DNA of 64,000 nt. Origin: Polytrichum commune. Its lineage: Eukaryota > Streptophyta > Polytrichopsida > Polytrichales > Polytrichaceae. The translations under genes and the position numbers were made by a program. Under the pieces are notes generated by a model. That model saw only the letters and a program-made list of their open reading frames with translations. It was not told the DNA's origin and made no database searches. The stretch spans positions 5,518,001-5,582,000 of the forward strand of contig OX485803.1 of assembly GCA_950295325.1 (NCBI GenBank). Direction: 5' to 3'. Below, piece by piece: positions 13,701 through 26,300 of this stretch (the first letter of the stretch is position 1; every line of letters begins with the position of its first letter).

Positions 13701-16426
13701 AAATATAGCATTATGTATTAAAAAATGTACTAGATGTCACACAACAATGCTAACATCTTGGACTAACCCCTGCAAATGAATTGATAACGACTTAAATTAT
13801 ATCCACTACAGTGTAAACCATAGGATCATGGGTAAGGAGTTTATGCACAACATACACTATATTCAATAAATTGAGTTTTTTTTCATGATTTGAAGACTAA
13901 TGAAGGACTTGAAGATTGAATTACATGACACAAAATACAAGAAAGATAAACAAGTTACATGGAAATCAATCAATTACAACCTTAATATCAAATAAAAAAA
14001 CAACAAATGTTTGATATTGCACATGTGGCATAGCATCCAAATCCAAATCCAATTCCCAAACAATAAAGATAATAAGGATGCATCCAAATGTATGCAATGC
14101 AAAACAAACAACATATGAAGATCAAAAATGAAATATACATATATTATATTCCCAACATAGAACATAAAGAAACAATCTTTAACGAACGATTTGAATGCCA
14201 AATTCAAATTCGAGTCCACATTATTTATCTAAGTACTAGGGAGCTTAATAATTCACTTATTAATTGCAAAAGCCTTTACGATTGCCTCTTTTCTTTTGTT
14301 CATTATGCCTAGACAACCCGAAAAAATTGAATTGTAACTTGTGGTGTGGATTGGGCCCATTGATCCGAGGGCATTCAAATAATTCTGTTGGAAGACCGCA
14401 CTATGGGAGGATTTGTAGCTTGGTGTAATGTTTGCTAAGGATTGTCTAACACTCTGGCAAAACACAAGAAAATATTGAGACTATGATGGGCCACCTATTG
14501 TTGGAGCAAATACCTATAAGGTTCACATAACACCACATAATACAACGTTTAGGATGCGAGTCCATAACATAGATTCATTAGTCACTACAAGTAAGGAACA
14601 TATCACCAATAGTTCATAGTTTGGGATGCAAGGCCAACAAGTTTTAAAATGAAAGCACAATGGAAGCTAGCAAATGTTTAATTTTGGATGTAATTCCAAG
14701 AACTAGTATGTTATAAAATGGAATGAAGAGGAAGTGAGAACGCACCTTGGTTGTGGGCTCCCGGGATAGGGGTTACGGTTTCAAACGGGGCAACAAAAAC
14801 ATTTGCAAGCAAACTTTGAAGAGGAATATCTCCCACTTTGGCGAAGGGCGACATAATTGTCAGACTCAGACGTGCCAACCATGAAAGGAGGTGATGAAAT
14901 AGGGTGTATGATGATGGGCAACATGCATGAGGTGGCATAGACACATGCAGGCTCCTTCATCAAGGCTAAGTTAGTGGGACAAGGAATGAGATTGACATGG
15001 ATGTTGCACAAAGGAACCTCCATGTAAAGATGTTTGCTCAGCCTTGGACAAACGTTGTTTTGTCATGCCCAGACAGTGAGGTGTCTTGACAACATTTGAG
15101 CACTCATTTCTCTTTGCATGAGAGAGAGGGTGACATAGCATATGTAAGGTTGGCAACTCTTGTGGGTGGGCTATCCATGACATCCTCATTGACCTTGGCA
15201 TCCTTGGAGTAATCAACAATGTAGGCTACTTCCACCTTCAAGAACTGGTAGAGTGAGGGCAATTGAAAGTTGCACATGCCGTGAGAAAGGGAGCCAAGGC
15301 AAGGTGGGGACGCAAAAGGGCCATTGGTAAGACGAAACACACTTTGAGGACACAACTATGAGAGCACAAATCCTTGCCAAAAAAAAAAGTAAACATTAGA
15401 TTCAACAATGTCAAAGAAACTTAATATATAATCACAAACATAGAAGGTTTTCATATTAGATTATTGAATTATGCCAATTGGAAAATGGCCTTATATACAT
15501 TACTAGTAGGAGTTATTGGTGCATTGCCGATAGAGCTGGAGAGAACAAAATTGCGGATGCTACCAGGGTAGTATATAAGCCTCCTCAAATAAGGAGCTAG
15601 CTCATTCATTAAGAAGGTGTTTTTTTTTTAATCACTGGTCAATGTGTTGGAGAAAATGACGGTGCCAAGGGGAGTTAAGGGCATTCTTACTAGGGTTGTC
15701 GTCCAAAAAGATGGTGTTCTTCAGAGTTGACCACCACCGGTGATGACCCCCTTGTAGTGGCAATTGCTACTCCAATCGAAATAACGACCCACAAGATTGG
15801 CCGGATGGGAGGACTACTCTAGTGTCTTCAAGCAATGACCTTCAATCTCTTACAATCATCTAAATGCATCACATTCATCCCACCACTTCTTCATTTATGG
15901 AAACCACCCGAAGTTTATCCTAAGTCCACTATATCATCCCTCACAAAATCAATCTTCATCCAACCTAAATCATCCTAACTTCATCTAAAGTTCATCCATA
16001 ATATTTGTTCACACACAATTCACTACATTGGCCACACATCCAACAACAATTCTCCAAGAGGATTTACAAATCGTTTTATTCAACGTTAACATGATTTACA
16101 AGCCCATTTATTCAATATTGATTTTGCTAGTATTCTAAGAACTTTGTAGGACTACCTATGTGGAAGGGGTGGGGGGAAGAGGGGGGGGGGGGAGAAAGAA
16201 AGTCCTAACTAAGAGATAGAGCGAGATTGAGCTTGATGCTAACCTTCGTAGACCACCCCCTTCCAATTATAAAGCTTTATTGGCCGTAGATCTAACATAC
16301 CTAAATTTAACAATTAACATCTACGGCCGACTCCATCCTACCTATCATTCTTCTAAACGTCTAAATCCAACGATATGTATTCGTCGCCCTCTCAACCCAA
16401 TGGCCTTCGCATTCGTCCGCACATGC
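10721..16426. other. Gene-free AT-rich intergenic stretch
   Basis: No gene is supported. There is a G run near 11638-11649 and several short open frames (13974-14312, 14711-15355) without recognisable domains or splice context. A G-rich stretch lies at about 16165-16195. The sequence is probably old, decayed repeat. Confidence 0.4.
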
Positions 16427-16545
16427 CTTCATCTGCACACGTTTTCATCTACATACGTCTTCATCCGCATATGTTGTCATCAGTTCAAGCCTTTATCTGC
16501 ATATGTTTTTATCTGCATGTGCATTCATCTGCACATGTTTTCATT
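16427..16545 (+). repeat. Degenerate minisatellite, unit about 15-16 bp
   Basis: Roughly seven or eight imperfect copies of a unit like ttcatctgcacatgtt follow one another. They happen to keep a frame open, giving a repetitive His/Phe/Ile/Cys-rich translation that I regard as non-coding. Confidence 0.7.
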
Positions 16546-19154
16546 TGTACAACATCATGTCGGATCTTCGTGCATTGCCTAATCATCTAATATAACTACC
16601 AATTGATGTTAACCTAACTTCTAACAACTAGCTTCATTTCTTAACTAAATAATGAGCCTTAACTCAAACCGCGAACAATTTGAGTGGCTCACAACATTCT
16701 AATGCCATGTGTCATTTGTGTACACTTTGTAGTCCATTGTATAATATAGTCTTTCACCTCATATCACTATCAAAGATACTCGTGTGAAGATATTAGTAAG
16801 CACACTTGAACGCCAAGTGTCACATGTGAGGTGATATACATATTGAAGTTGTTGATCATTGGTGTAACCTAGCCACATATTTACGCCTCAAAATAGGGTA
16901 AATGACATCACTGTAGAGGACTCTCTATTTCATCTTTACATGTGCCATAATGTAGTTTCTATGTGGGGATACAAGTTAGTCTTAGCGAATGTGAGCATGA
17001 CATGTGGCAAAAATTGAGGGAAAAGTAGTTATTTTGTCTTAGAATAAAGAGCCCTCTATGTTATTATGCATGTCATACTAAATATCATAAACGATGTTGT
17101 CAAAAAAGGTTGTCAATCATGGTGGCATAAGCAAAGAGTTTGTAATGTAATCTCAAGGTAAACTATTATCAAGAAATGGATAGCATTTATTTGATTGCCA
17201 TTAGAACAATTTTGTAACATCTCTCAAGAATAGAGAGGAAAAATAATGAGAGGCATGATCCACCCAACCTTGACCCATGTATACTTGTAGGAACCAAGAG
17301 TTGAAGCTCCCCTCAACTACATCATTTGGTCTAAATAGTGTGGGTGGATAATTTATATGGGTTGGAATTTAGTTTGACTCAAATTAATTTTATGTACTTG
17401 CCTTGCATTGAAATTTCATCCAAATATATAGACGAAAAAATCCACACTAATTTTTCACATCAGAAAATACAATGGGCCACTTCTAATAATAATAATAATG
17501 TGGTAATTGGGAATTTGTGTGGCCCACACTAAAAGCAATGCAGTCTTCAAGCATATAGTTGATTGGCTCTCTCTCCTTTGGGTGAGTTAAGTGCTCTTAA
17601 CTAATGGTCATTACTTATGAGGTGAGAACACTGTGTAACACCATAGTCTCAACTAGTAGGTAACTCCCCTTTACCTTTGAGAATTATTAGATCTCCCATG
17701 GTGGAATCTTCTAATCTTGTAGATAGTAGAGTCTGATTTGAATAAGAGATAGCAAAGGTAACTAATAAATAGATACTCATTACATATTTAGAAGAGCAAA
17801 AAAAAAGACACTTATTGAATGGCCAAAGTCAAGCTTATCCTCGAGGTTGTGTGTAGAAGCTTTACTGGCATCACATCCTATGTGGTTAACATATGTCCAA
17901 CAAGCACTAACATGTTCATCGAGGAGAAGGCCTAGAGCCTCCTGCCGAAATGTTGCCCTTTGAGGCGGCCACGTCGCCTCAGAGGGTAGGGTTAGGGTTT
18001 TTCACTTGTGTTGACAAGTTTAGATTACCTAGAAATCTTACAAGTAAGGTTTCCTACACCATCACTAGTGACACTTTGATGTACCTATTTTAGTCAACGC
18101 CTATGCATTACAAATTGGACATCCTACACCCTTACACTTATTACTATGGGTTGAAAGTTAGCAAAGGGCAAGAAAATATCAAGCCCATTGTATAAAAGTG
18201 TGGGTTTTAAATAAGGGTGGCTTATATATTAATAAAATATTCATATTCATAATCAAATGTAAAATGATAAAATGTTAACACAAGAATGATAAATATGATG
18301 AAATTTTGACATTAATATTTACCTTATTTTTCCAACCCATAGATTTTCATGTTCATGTAGATCACATTGATTCCAAATTCCTAGTTTTTACATATGATAT
18401 TGCAGGCTCAGAAAATGATGTGGACATATAAAAGTTACACTACCCTTAAATATTATGTTATGACAAAATTATAGCAGACCACAATAATAGGTGTAGAAAG
18501 TTTAGTGCTCTTAGACATCAAATACATACCATGTATGTGCAATGATGGTAACTACCGTATCACTTATGACTTTGCTTTTACTTCCTTTTTAATTAAGTGC
18601 TGAATGTTATAGATCACATTAATCATTATTTCAATATTTGTTGAGGGTTTGTATAAGTCATCACATATCCCCTATAAACACATCCACGTCCTCTAAGGGT
18701 CGATACAACACAACATGCTAGAGTGATATGTACAACTAGGTTGCCTTCATGAATAGATTTCCTCTTTACCCATGCAGATTACCTTGGACCAAAATCAAAT
18801 CACAAAAAACTTATAACTTTGTTCTTTCATATGTATAAATCCCACATCAAATAAAACATGATGATTATATTTCGTAATTATTGTAATAAATGCTCAAAAT
18901 GGTGTGGGATGTTCATAATTTAGTGCAGGGCAACCTAATTGCACATACGGTGTAGATCGCTTTGGTAGCATATAAATACTCTCTTAAGTATCACCATAAG
19001 TTGGTAGAGTGTGAGTGCAAGCTCACCACGTGCATACCCATGCTAGATTTCCTTCTCCCATTTGTATCATGTTCGTTCCACAACATTCCATACCAATTAT
19101 CTTGTAGATTGATCTAGAGAATGGAGGATAAAGTTTGCAATGGTTTGGAAAAGT
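16546..19154. other. Gene-free intergenic stretch
   Basis: AT-rich, with a short (aat)n tract near 17485. I see no supported gene or element boundary. Confidence 0.35.
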
Positions 19155-19441
19155 CTCGGGGGGTTCACTCCCTCTTATATTTTGCATACATGTGCGTTCG
19201 GGACCTATTTATTGGGGGGGTTATTTACCTTGCAGAAAAGATTATAAGGTGATGGTATTTTACATGTAAAAAGCCTAAAAATATTATATGTGATGGTATT
19301 TTACATGTAAACATGTTTCACTATTTTAAAATCCCCTATTTTACATGTACATTTTTTTATAAAATTTATCTACAATGAATGTATTGGACCCTATTTTTTA
19401 TCGCACGTTGTTCTACGATTTTTGCCAGTGAACCCCCCGAG
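19155..19441. mobile_element. MITE-like DNA transposon, family M, short copy (287 bp)
   Basis: Perfect 15-bp terminal inverted repeats: ctcggggggttcact at the left and its exact complement at the right. They are flanked by the 8-bp direct repeat ggaaaagt at 19147-19154 and 19442-19449. Internal sequence matches the two outer parts of the 599-bp copy at 9638-10236, for example gtgatggtattt.acatgtaa and tctacaatgaat.tatt. It is a deletion derivative of the same family. The perfect ends suggest a younger insertion than the long copy. Confidence 0.9.
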
Positions 19442-20189
19442 GGAAAAGTTTGGAAATGTCTGAAGAAGTTGGGAACCGATAGCAATTGTAAGAAACAATG
19501 ACACAATTTGGACACGGAGTTTTTGTTCGTCTCCATTGGACTTTTTGACACTCATCATTGTTCATCTTCAAGATCAAGCAACCAATCATCCTCACAAACT
19601 TGAGAGAGAAACAACTTGGGGGAGGACTAAATTCCCCTCAACAAGCATTGCCAACCTTATACAAGGGGGGGGGGTATTGGGGTGGTCAACCTTGGTCACC
19701 AACATATGTAACCTGACTTGCTACTATGGTCTAGGATGGGTTGGAATGTGCATTGAAGAACAAACATTAGTGTGAGTCTCAGAATAAATGCTCATAAATA
19801 TTGTCATACAATGCACCAACATTTTAAAAATCATTTTAAAATCTAGTGCACAAACAATATCTTGTGCAGATGATGTCTTGCTCCACTTGTCAAATCTTGT
19901 ATTCGAAATCATAATGAAGAATTTGAGCTCCCCTAGCAATGTACATGCAAGCATGAGTTTGGGCTTTGAAAAACAAGCTAAGGATGTTGTCTTGCAAGTT
20001 CCACATGGACTTAAGCCGTATTCATCAGAGTTAGTTGGGTTGGACTTTATTACAAGATCATATGTTTTTCATTACACCAACGAAATTCTATATGCTTTAT
20101 GAAAGTTGTAATTTTCACATATTTTGGCAAGTCTAAAGGAGAAACAAAATGGATTTCAACAAAATATTGAAAAAATAATTCCAAGATCA

Positions 20190-20640
20190 AATGTGCGCAA
20201 TTTTCTAGGAGCAAGAAGGAAGGCGCATTCATATGGTCTATTGCATAAAGTGGTGGCCGTTGACTCACGGAGGGCCAAATTTATTGCCATATTGATGACA
20301 AGTGTCTCATGTGTATGGGTGGGATTCCCAAAACACTTGCACATACATTACGAGATTCTTATTAGATTGCCAAGAGAACTTGAAACTTCTCAATTGACAT
20401 AATGAATACCATGAAAGCACCCACCGGCCAAAAAGGATCATGGCGGCCTTTGGATAGGCAACATGAGTTATTTGGTAAGAAATTCTCTCATCTTTAAGCA
20501 AATTCTCAAGAATTTGGCTTTTACACAAATGGATTTGTATGTGGATCATTTGGGTAGCAAGGAATGTTGTAACCTTCAAAAGCATGCATTGGGACATCAA
20601 GAAGACCCAACAATCAATTTGGCGTGGTCTCCTTAACTAC
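20190..20640 (+). pseudogene. Decayed LINE C-terminal (zf-RVT) remnant
   Basis: Read across broken frames, the stretch recalls the zinc-binding C-terminal region of plant L1 reverse transcriptases. FIWSIA is followed by RAKFIA, then DDKCLMCMGGIPKTLAHTL, then WNFS-like text, and further on WIIWVARNVVTFKSMHWDI. The last phrase resembles the end of many plant L1 ORF2 proteins. Several frame changes and stops are needed, so the copy is old. No RT core is visible upstream. Confidence 0.45.
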
Positions 20641-20708
20641 CAATGTTAGAATTGCATGGGGTAAAGCCCTTAATACCAATGCTAGAATTGCATGGGGTAA
20701 AGCCCTTA
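20639..20708. repeat. Tandem duplication, period 36 bp
   Basis: Two 34-bp units (20639-20672 and 20675-20708) beginning accaatg.tagaattg differ at one position. They lie at the end of the decayed LINE remnant. Confidence 0.9.
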
Positions 20709-21643
20709 AAGATGCGGATAGGCAACTATCTATGATAACACTCTTGCTAACTTTGATCAAGTTTGGGCTGGTAAAGAACTCCTTCACCACATAGATAATA
20801 CTAGGAGATTAATATGAAACATCAGAGTGTCCAATGTGGACTTAGTTGATAATGTTTAGTTGATTTACTCTAGAGTAAAGGCACTCATAAGTATAATCAC
20901 TTAAGAGATTTTGCGCTAGATTTGGAGAAGTATAAAGTGGTGCAAATTTTTCCTATGTAGGAAGATAGAAATAAAAATGATTGCAATTTTTTTTTGGTAA
21001 TTTTTTTTATTAAATTGGAATTATTATGAACTTTTGAAGCCAAAAGAAGAGTGATATTAAGAAGGTTGATATTGCAAAGTTTAAAATGTATCTTAGTTTC
21101 TTACATGAATTTATAGTTATCCAATCCACATTCATCCGAATACATTCATAGAGGGACGAACTTATGGGCGAGAAAGATTAGCAAACCATGAGATTTGGTC
21201 AAGGGCATAGCTAAGAAACGTTGTTCCATTTGTCTCAAAAAGAAGGAGAAATGAAAGTGGGCAGAAACTACTGAGAATGCCCTCTATGTTCAGAGCCAAT
21301 AGGGATCCTACACGTCAGCTTATCCCCCCACTTCATGGACATTACGTGGCATGGATGGTCTTGTATGTGATACTTTTGCTTTTAACATGGAATGCCTCAA
21401 AAGTATGGCCTTCCCTTATGAAATGTTTACTCTTTAGCTTTGGACGGGGACATTTCAGAGGCCAACTCCGAAGTAACGAACCCTCCGCTGCAAACCCTCG
21501 TTCAAGGGGTCTCGGAATTGCTACGCCGGGAGGCATCATCACTAGCACCATCGAAGCGTTCGGAATTCTGAATTCGGAACTTAGAATCGACTTCTCATCG
21601 CAAGGCCTGAGCGGAGGAGCAGTCACAGAAAACGAGAAGGACG
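20709..21643. other. Upstream region of the RTF2 gene
   Basis: No separate gene is supported. Base composition changes near 21260, where GC rises, which probably marks the promoter and 5' leader of RTF2. The open frame at 21277-21663 overlaps the RTF2 start in another frame and shows no domain. Confidence 0.4.
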
Positions 21644-23319
21644 ATGCAGATATTTGTGAATAAGGGGACTGGTAGCACACAGGCGGTGCCCGTGTTGCGA
21701 CATCACACGATCGGGGATGTGAAGAGAATGGTGATGCCACAGGCGGATATATGGGAAGATGTTTATCTCTCATTCGCAGGTCGGCCGTTGGCAGATGCGT
21801 CGAAGCTCGTGGATTGTGGTATACAGGGTTTCAGCACATTAGGGTTAGGGTTTAGAGTCCGCGGAGGTGGTGGAGATGGAGGTGCGACAGGTGCGGAGTC
21901 GAGAGATTGCTACTTGAACATGTACGCTGTGAAGAAACCTGACAAAGTTGATCCTAATGAAATTAAGCTTGCGAAATTCACAAACTGTGCTCTATCTTCG
22001 GAGCCTTTGAAGCCACCATGCGTTATAGACTTCCTTGGCAACATATACAACAAAGAAGCAGTTGTGAGTGCACTCTTAACAAAGTCGTTGCCGAAGAAAT
22101 TGGGGTACATCAAAGGACTGAAGGACTTGATTGCGGTGGAATTCACTCCGATACCTGGGGTTGTTGCTGATGGAGTTACCTCTGGTAGCAAGTTCCAGTG
22201 TCCAGTCACGGGGCAGGAAGTCAATGGGAAGTTCAAGTTCTATGCGTTGCGGAAGTGTGGTCATGTCTTGAGTGCCCGGGCCTTGAAGGAAGTGTCTTCT
22301 TCAACTTGTGCAGTCTGCTATACGCCCTTCACCGATGTTGATAAGTTTCCACTCAATGGAACTGAAGAAGAGGTATGTTGTTGCAATCATTCCATAAAGT
22401 TATTAGGGTTTTTTTACACTACAATCGCTCGCAGGGTTAAATTTTTGGTATATGCAAGGTAGAAAGGTCTTGATCAACTACCAATATAAACACTTCCGTG
22501 CTCAAAATGGTTTAATATTCTCCTAAAACGAACATTTCTAGGATACTCTCAAGGATTAATATGACAGCTCATTGGTTGTGATGGCCAAAAAGTCAGTGGA
22601 CAACACCCGCTCAACACTCACCGCTTTAGTCATCTTTGTGACCATTTAAGAGGATCGCAGATATGTTTTTTGAAAGTTCGTCACAAAATGACGTTTAGTC
22701 ACCTTAATCTCATTCTTATGGCATTGGATTTGTACACACCATGCTGTGATGTAGACAAGCCTATTACGGTTACTTCCAGGAGGTTTAGCCCCTTCTGGCG
22801 GTATGCAACAAATCCAGGAACAAAAACCCAGTTCATTAGCAAATTACTTGTCTTTTATCTGGAATTGATGGTGTTGCACCTTTGTCATTCACTAACAATA
22901 AGTTTTTTTCCAATTCTTGCCAGGTACTTATGTTAAGGGAGAGAATGGAGACTGAAAAAGAATCTATCCGAGATAAGAAGGCAAAGAAATCAAAGAACAG
23001 GAATGTAGATAGCGGCGAGCAAATTATAGCAGGCACACCTACTTTGCTAACTGATGAGAACAGAAGATTGGAAAAGTCTATGTTGCAAAATGGTAAGAGA
23101 AAAGGCGATGTTTCAAGGACAGTGGAGGTAGCAGAAGTGGCAGCTGTTGTGCGACCGAAAGGATCGGACTTGGTGATGGTGACTAAGAAGTACAAGGCAT
23201 CCGATAAACTGCCTGACAATGCAACGAAGTCAGTCTATGCTTCAATATTTACATCTTCAAGCAAAGGGACTTTCAAAGAGACATACTCTTGTCGGTCCCT
23301 TCCTCTCGGAAGAAACTGA
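21644..23319 (+). CDS. RTF2: RTF2 (replication termination factor 2) with ubiquitin-like N terminus, 2 exons
   Basis: Exons 21644-22372 and 22924-23319 join in phase 0 across a GT-AG intron to give 374 codons plus stop. Residues 1-75 form a ubiquitin-like domain beginning MQIFVNK and ending FRVRGGGG, a fusion known in plant RTF2. The RTF2 domain follows: LNMYAVKKPDKVDPNE, then the RING-like part with FQCPVTGQEVNG, RKCGHVLSARALKE and STCAVCYTPF, continuing across the exon joint into VLMLRERME. The C terminus has the highly conserved ATKSVYASIFTSSSKG and ends FKETYSCRSLPLGRN. RTF2 acts in the nucleus at stalled replication forks; in plants it is also linked to pre-mRNA splicing. Length and both ends match the family, so the model is probably complete. 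Confidence 0.95.
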
Positions 23320-26300
23320 ATTTGTAATATGAAGAGTTACTTGTACAGCTGTTTAGCTATTATGAACTTCATATAGGCAGTGTCTGCTCCCGATGAGCAT
23401 GCACATCCTGTGATGAAGACATGTCACAATTGATACATATTGATGTCCTGCACTTAAGCAAGAACTTAGAAAAGCTGCATGGAGCTATTCAGAATCAAGA
23501 GCCACTCAGCAAAACTCAAAGGTAGTCAGCAAGTCATTAAAGTAGCCTGTCCTGTTGGGATACCTCCAAATTCTGGCACTCTAGTTGGAGTTGCCCTCTT
23601 GTAACATCTTGCTCTGGAAGTTGATTTGATTTTTGCTCCAAAGAGGGTCACATTCTAAACTATATAGGTATAGGGGATTTTTCCTGCATTGAGTTGCTTG
23701 TTTTGATTTTTAGATAGAACCCAAATACAAAATTTCTCTTATGGATCTTTTGCACTTGTGCAGGGTGCATACATCTGAAAGCTGTTGGATGTCTCTTTGT
23801 GCCACTTAAACCAATACAAAGAATTGTTATCCTGTAATAAAGTCTCTGCTTGTTGGGGGACATTGCTGCCAGAATGTCTTTCAATTTGTGTGCTCATTTA
23901 TGGAGTTATTCTGGCATTTCGAGTTGTCACTATTGCCTAACTAACAAAGTGACAATTGCATGGTGAGTGACAATATAAACCATCTTAAGCAATAGTGACA
24001 ACAGGCTGCCTAAGACGGTTAGTATTGTTTCCCTTGGTGAGTGAGCTTCTTCAGAAAGTTTGACATCTGAGAATGATCTACTCTTACAGGCCTCATAAAG
24101 GAGATCTAAATAGGCAGATTTACAAGTTTTTACGAGTTCACATGGTTATGGATATCTGCATACTAAAGAGATCCGGCAATTTAAGTTATAAAGCATGGCA
24201 GTTTGATTTCCATTGATCATTCTGGAATGCAGATGTTTTTGGATGCCTACACCAAGGTATGTGGGTGTTATTCGGTTAGTGTTTCATGTTCTCCATTTTC
24301 TATTGATCGGATTTAAGTACCATCTTTTTTGTTAAAAAAAGTGGCAAATCTGTGATGATGTTGCAGCAGAATTCAACCTCACCTGAGTTTGTTATGATTC
24401 TCAGAAGTGCATCAATGTCGGTTCAATTGACTACCTAGGGAGCTCCATGTATTGAGCGCAGACAATATTGTGGATACAAAGGATCTGTGCGCTTGAGTGT
24501 TATCTTGAGTGGAATGTCCTTGAAGTAACCTTTATGTAAGCACACCTGCTTCTTTATTTAACATGTGGGTGTCAGCCACCTTGCATGCATAAGGTAAGGT
24601 AGATGAGATTAATTTGGACACCTCCAGCTCTGTGGGATCATCCAGCCGATGGATTCAAGCATTAGAAGCTTGAGCATGTTAGCAATTGCAATTTAGGATC
24701 AAAGAATTGAAATCGTTGAAATCAGAGTTGAGGAAGGTGTTGAGCTAGGCTTTGGAATCAAAGATTCTCTTACTTCCTAATCTGGTGATATAGGGAGGGA
24801 CTCTTTTATTGTTCAATGTTGTGTAAGTGGACGACATCATTAGTATATTCTACATGTGTCATTTGCCAATAAAAACCAAGTCTAATGTCAAAATTGGTTG
24901 TGTCATGTCTTTAACCCTTAAAGGACATATGCTTTCTCGATACCACACCCAAAATTTGTTTTAAAATTCATTTTAAGCATGATTAACCAATTAATTTACA
25001 TAGGCTCTATTCTAAAGAAGTATAGATCTTGCTAAGGTGCTCGATTTGGCATTCTAAAAACCCCATTTGGTGCAATGGAGTAGAAGTTTTAAACAAGATT
25101 CTCCCAAAATAATACCAAGCCCATGGGGCTTGCATTGTCGTTTAAGGGTTAAAGTGGTCACATGTAAGATAAAATGTTGTTGAATTGGCATTTCATTATA
25201 GAATACTCACAATTCAAGTTGGTCAACACCTGACAATCACATGTTGCCTCCTAATTTGCTCAAGTTGTCACCTCCTAATTTGTCCACTTTGCTCACAAAA
25301 ATCAAGTGTGTCATAGCTCGGTGGATAGCACTCATAATCATGAAGGATGATGGGTGTAGTTTGATTTTTGCAAAGGTGACTAACCCAAATATCATGAAGG
25401 TGGTGGCAAAATCACCATGTATTACCGACTAGGAGCCAAAAATAGATGTCCGATTAAGGAAGTGATCAAATTAGCCTCATCTACCTTATGTGGGTGTTAT
25501 GTGGTTCCTTTTTCATTATTTGCAACTTCTACTAATTAGTTTTACACAACCAAACTCACGTTGCATTAACAAATCTATGATGAAACATTTGCAAAATCAT
25601 AACTCCTTGATTTAGTTATGGTTATTGGAAGTGCATGTTTGTTGGTTTCTTAACTAGATACCTAAGTCCTATCAATTATGTTCACTATTGAGTGTAGAGT
25701 AGTTATTAATATTTGAAGACGTAGCTCAATTTCTTTTAAACATGCGTCTTTATGATGTTTGCTCTTTGATCCTCACCGAACTACATACCAATCAACTCTA
25801 AGGTTCTGATTAAGAAAAGTAGCCACTTAAGGCCCATCAGCCTTACACTCTAGAGCACTTCCAAATTTCACCCACAAGGTAGTGGCCCATGCATTTGTAA
25901 GTGGTTGTGAGTGTCATGTTTAAAAAAATCCCTCATCTAAGCCCAAGCCCATCTTGCTTGAGATTGGTGGCTTAACATAGAAGTGTGTTATTTGGATATT
26001 TCTCTCTTGGCACCCACTTCTTGTAGGATATGAAACACACAATTAGTGTGGAATGATTAACCCGTAGCCATCTCATAATTTTTGGGGCTCATTAGAATAT
26101 CTAATTCATTCTCAAAGTGAAGATTCTCATATTCATTAAGTGGTCATATAGGTTCCCCCAAATCTTGTTGACATATTGAGCAACATGTCACCTTCTAAGA
26201 GTCAATATAATTAGTAAAAGTTGGCGAATGTTTAGTTGAATTTGGGTCCACCTTGATGACAATGTTTAACTGAGAAATTATGGGATCGGAAAGTGCAAAA

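Noticed and set aside
16280-16582. 100-codon His/Phe/Cys-rich open frame
   Set aside because: It is produced by a degenerate minisatellite; no domain or gene context.
21342-21773. 143-codon minus-strand frame opposite the RTF2 start
   Set aside because: Shadow of the RTF2 leader and first exon.
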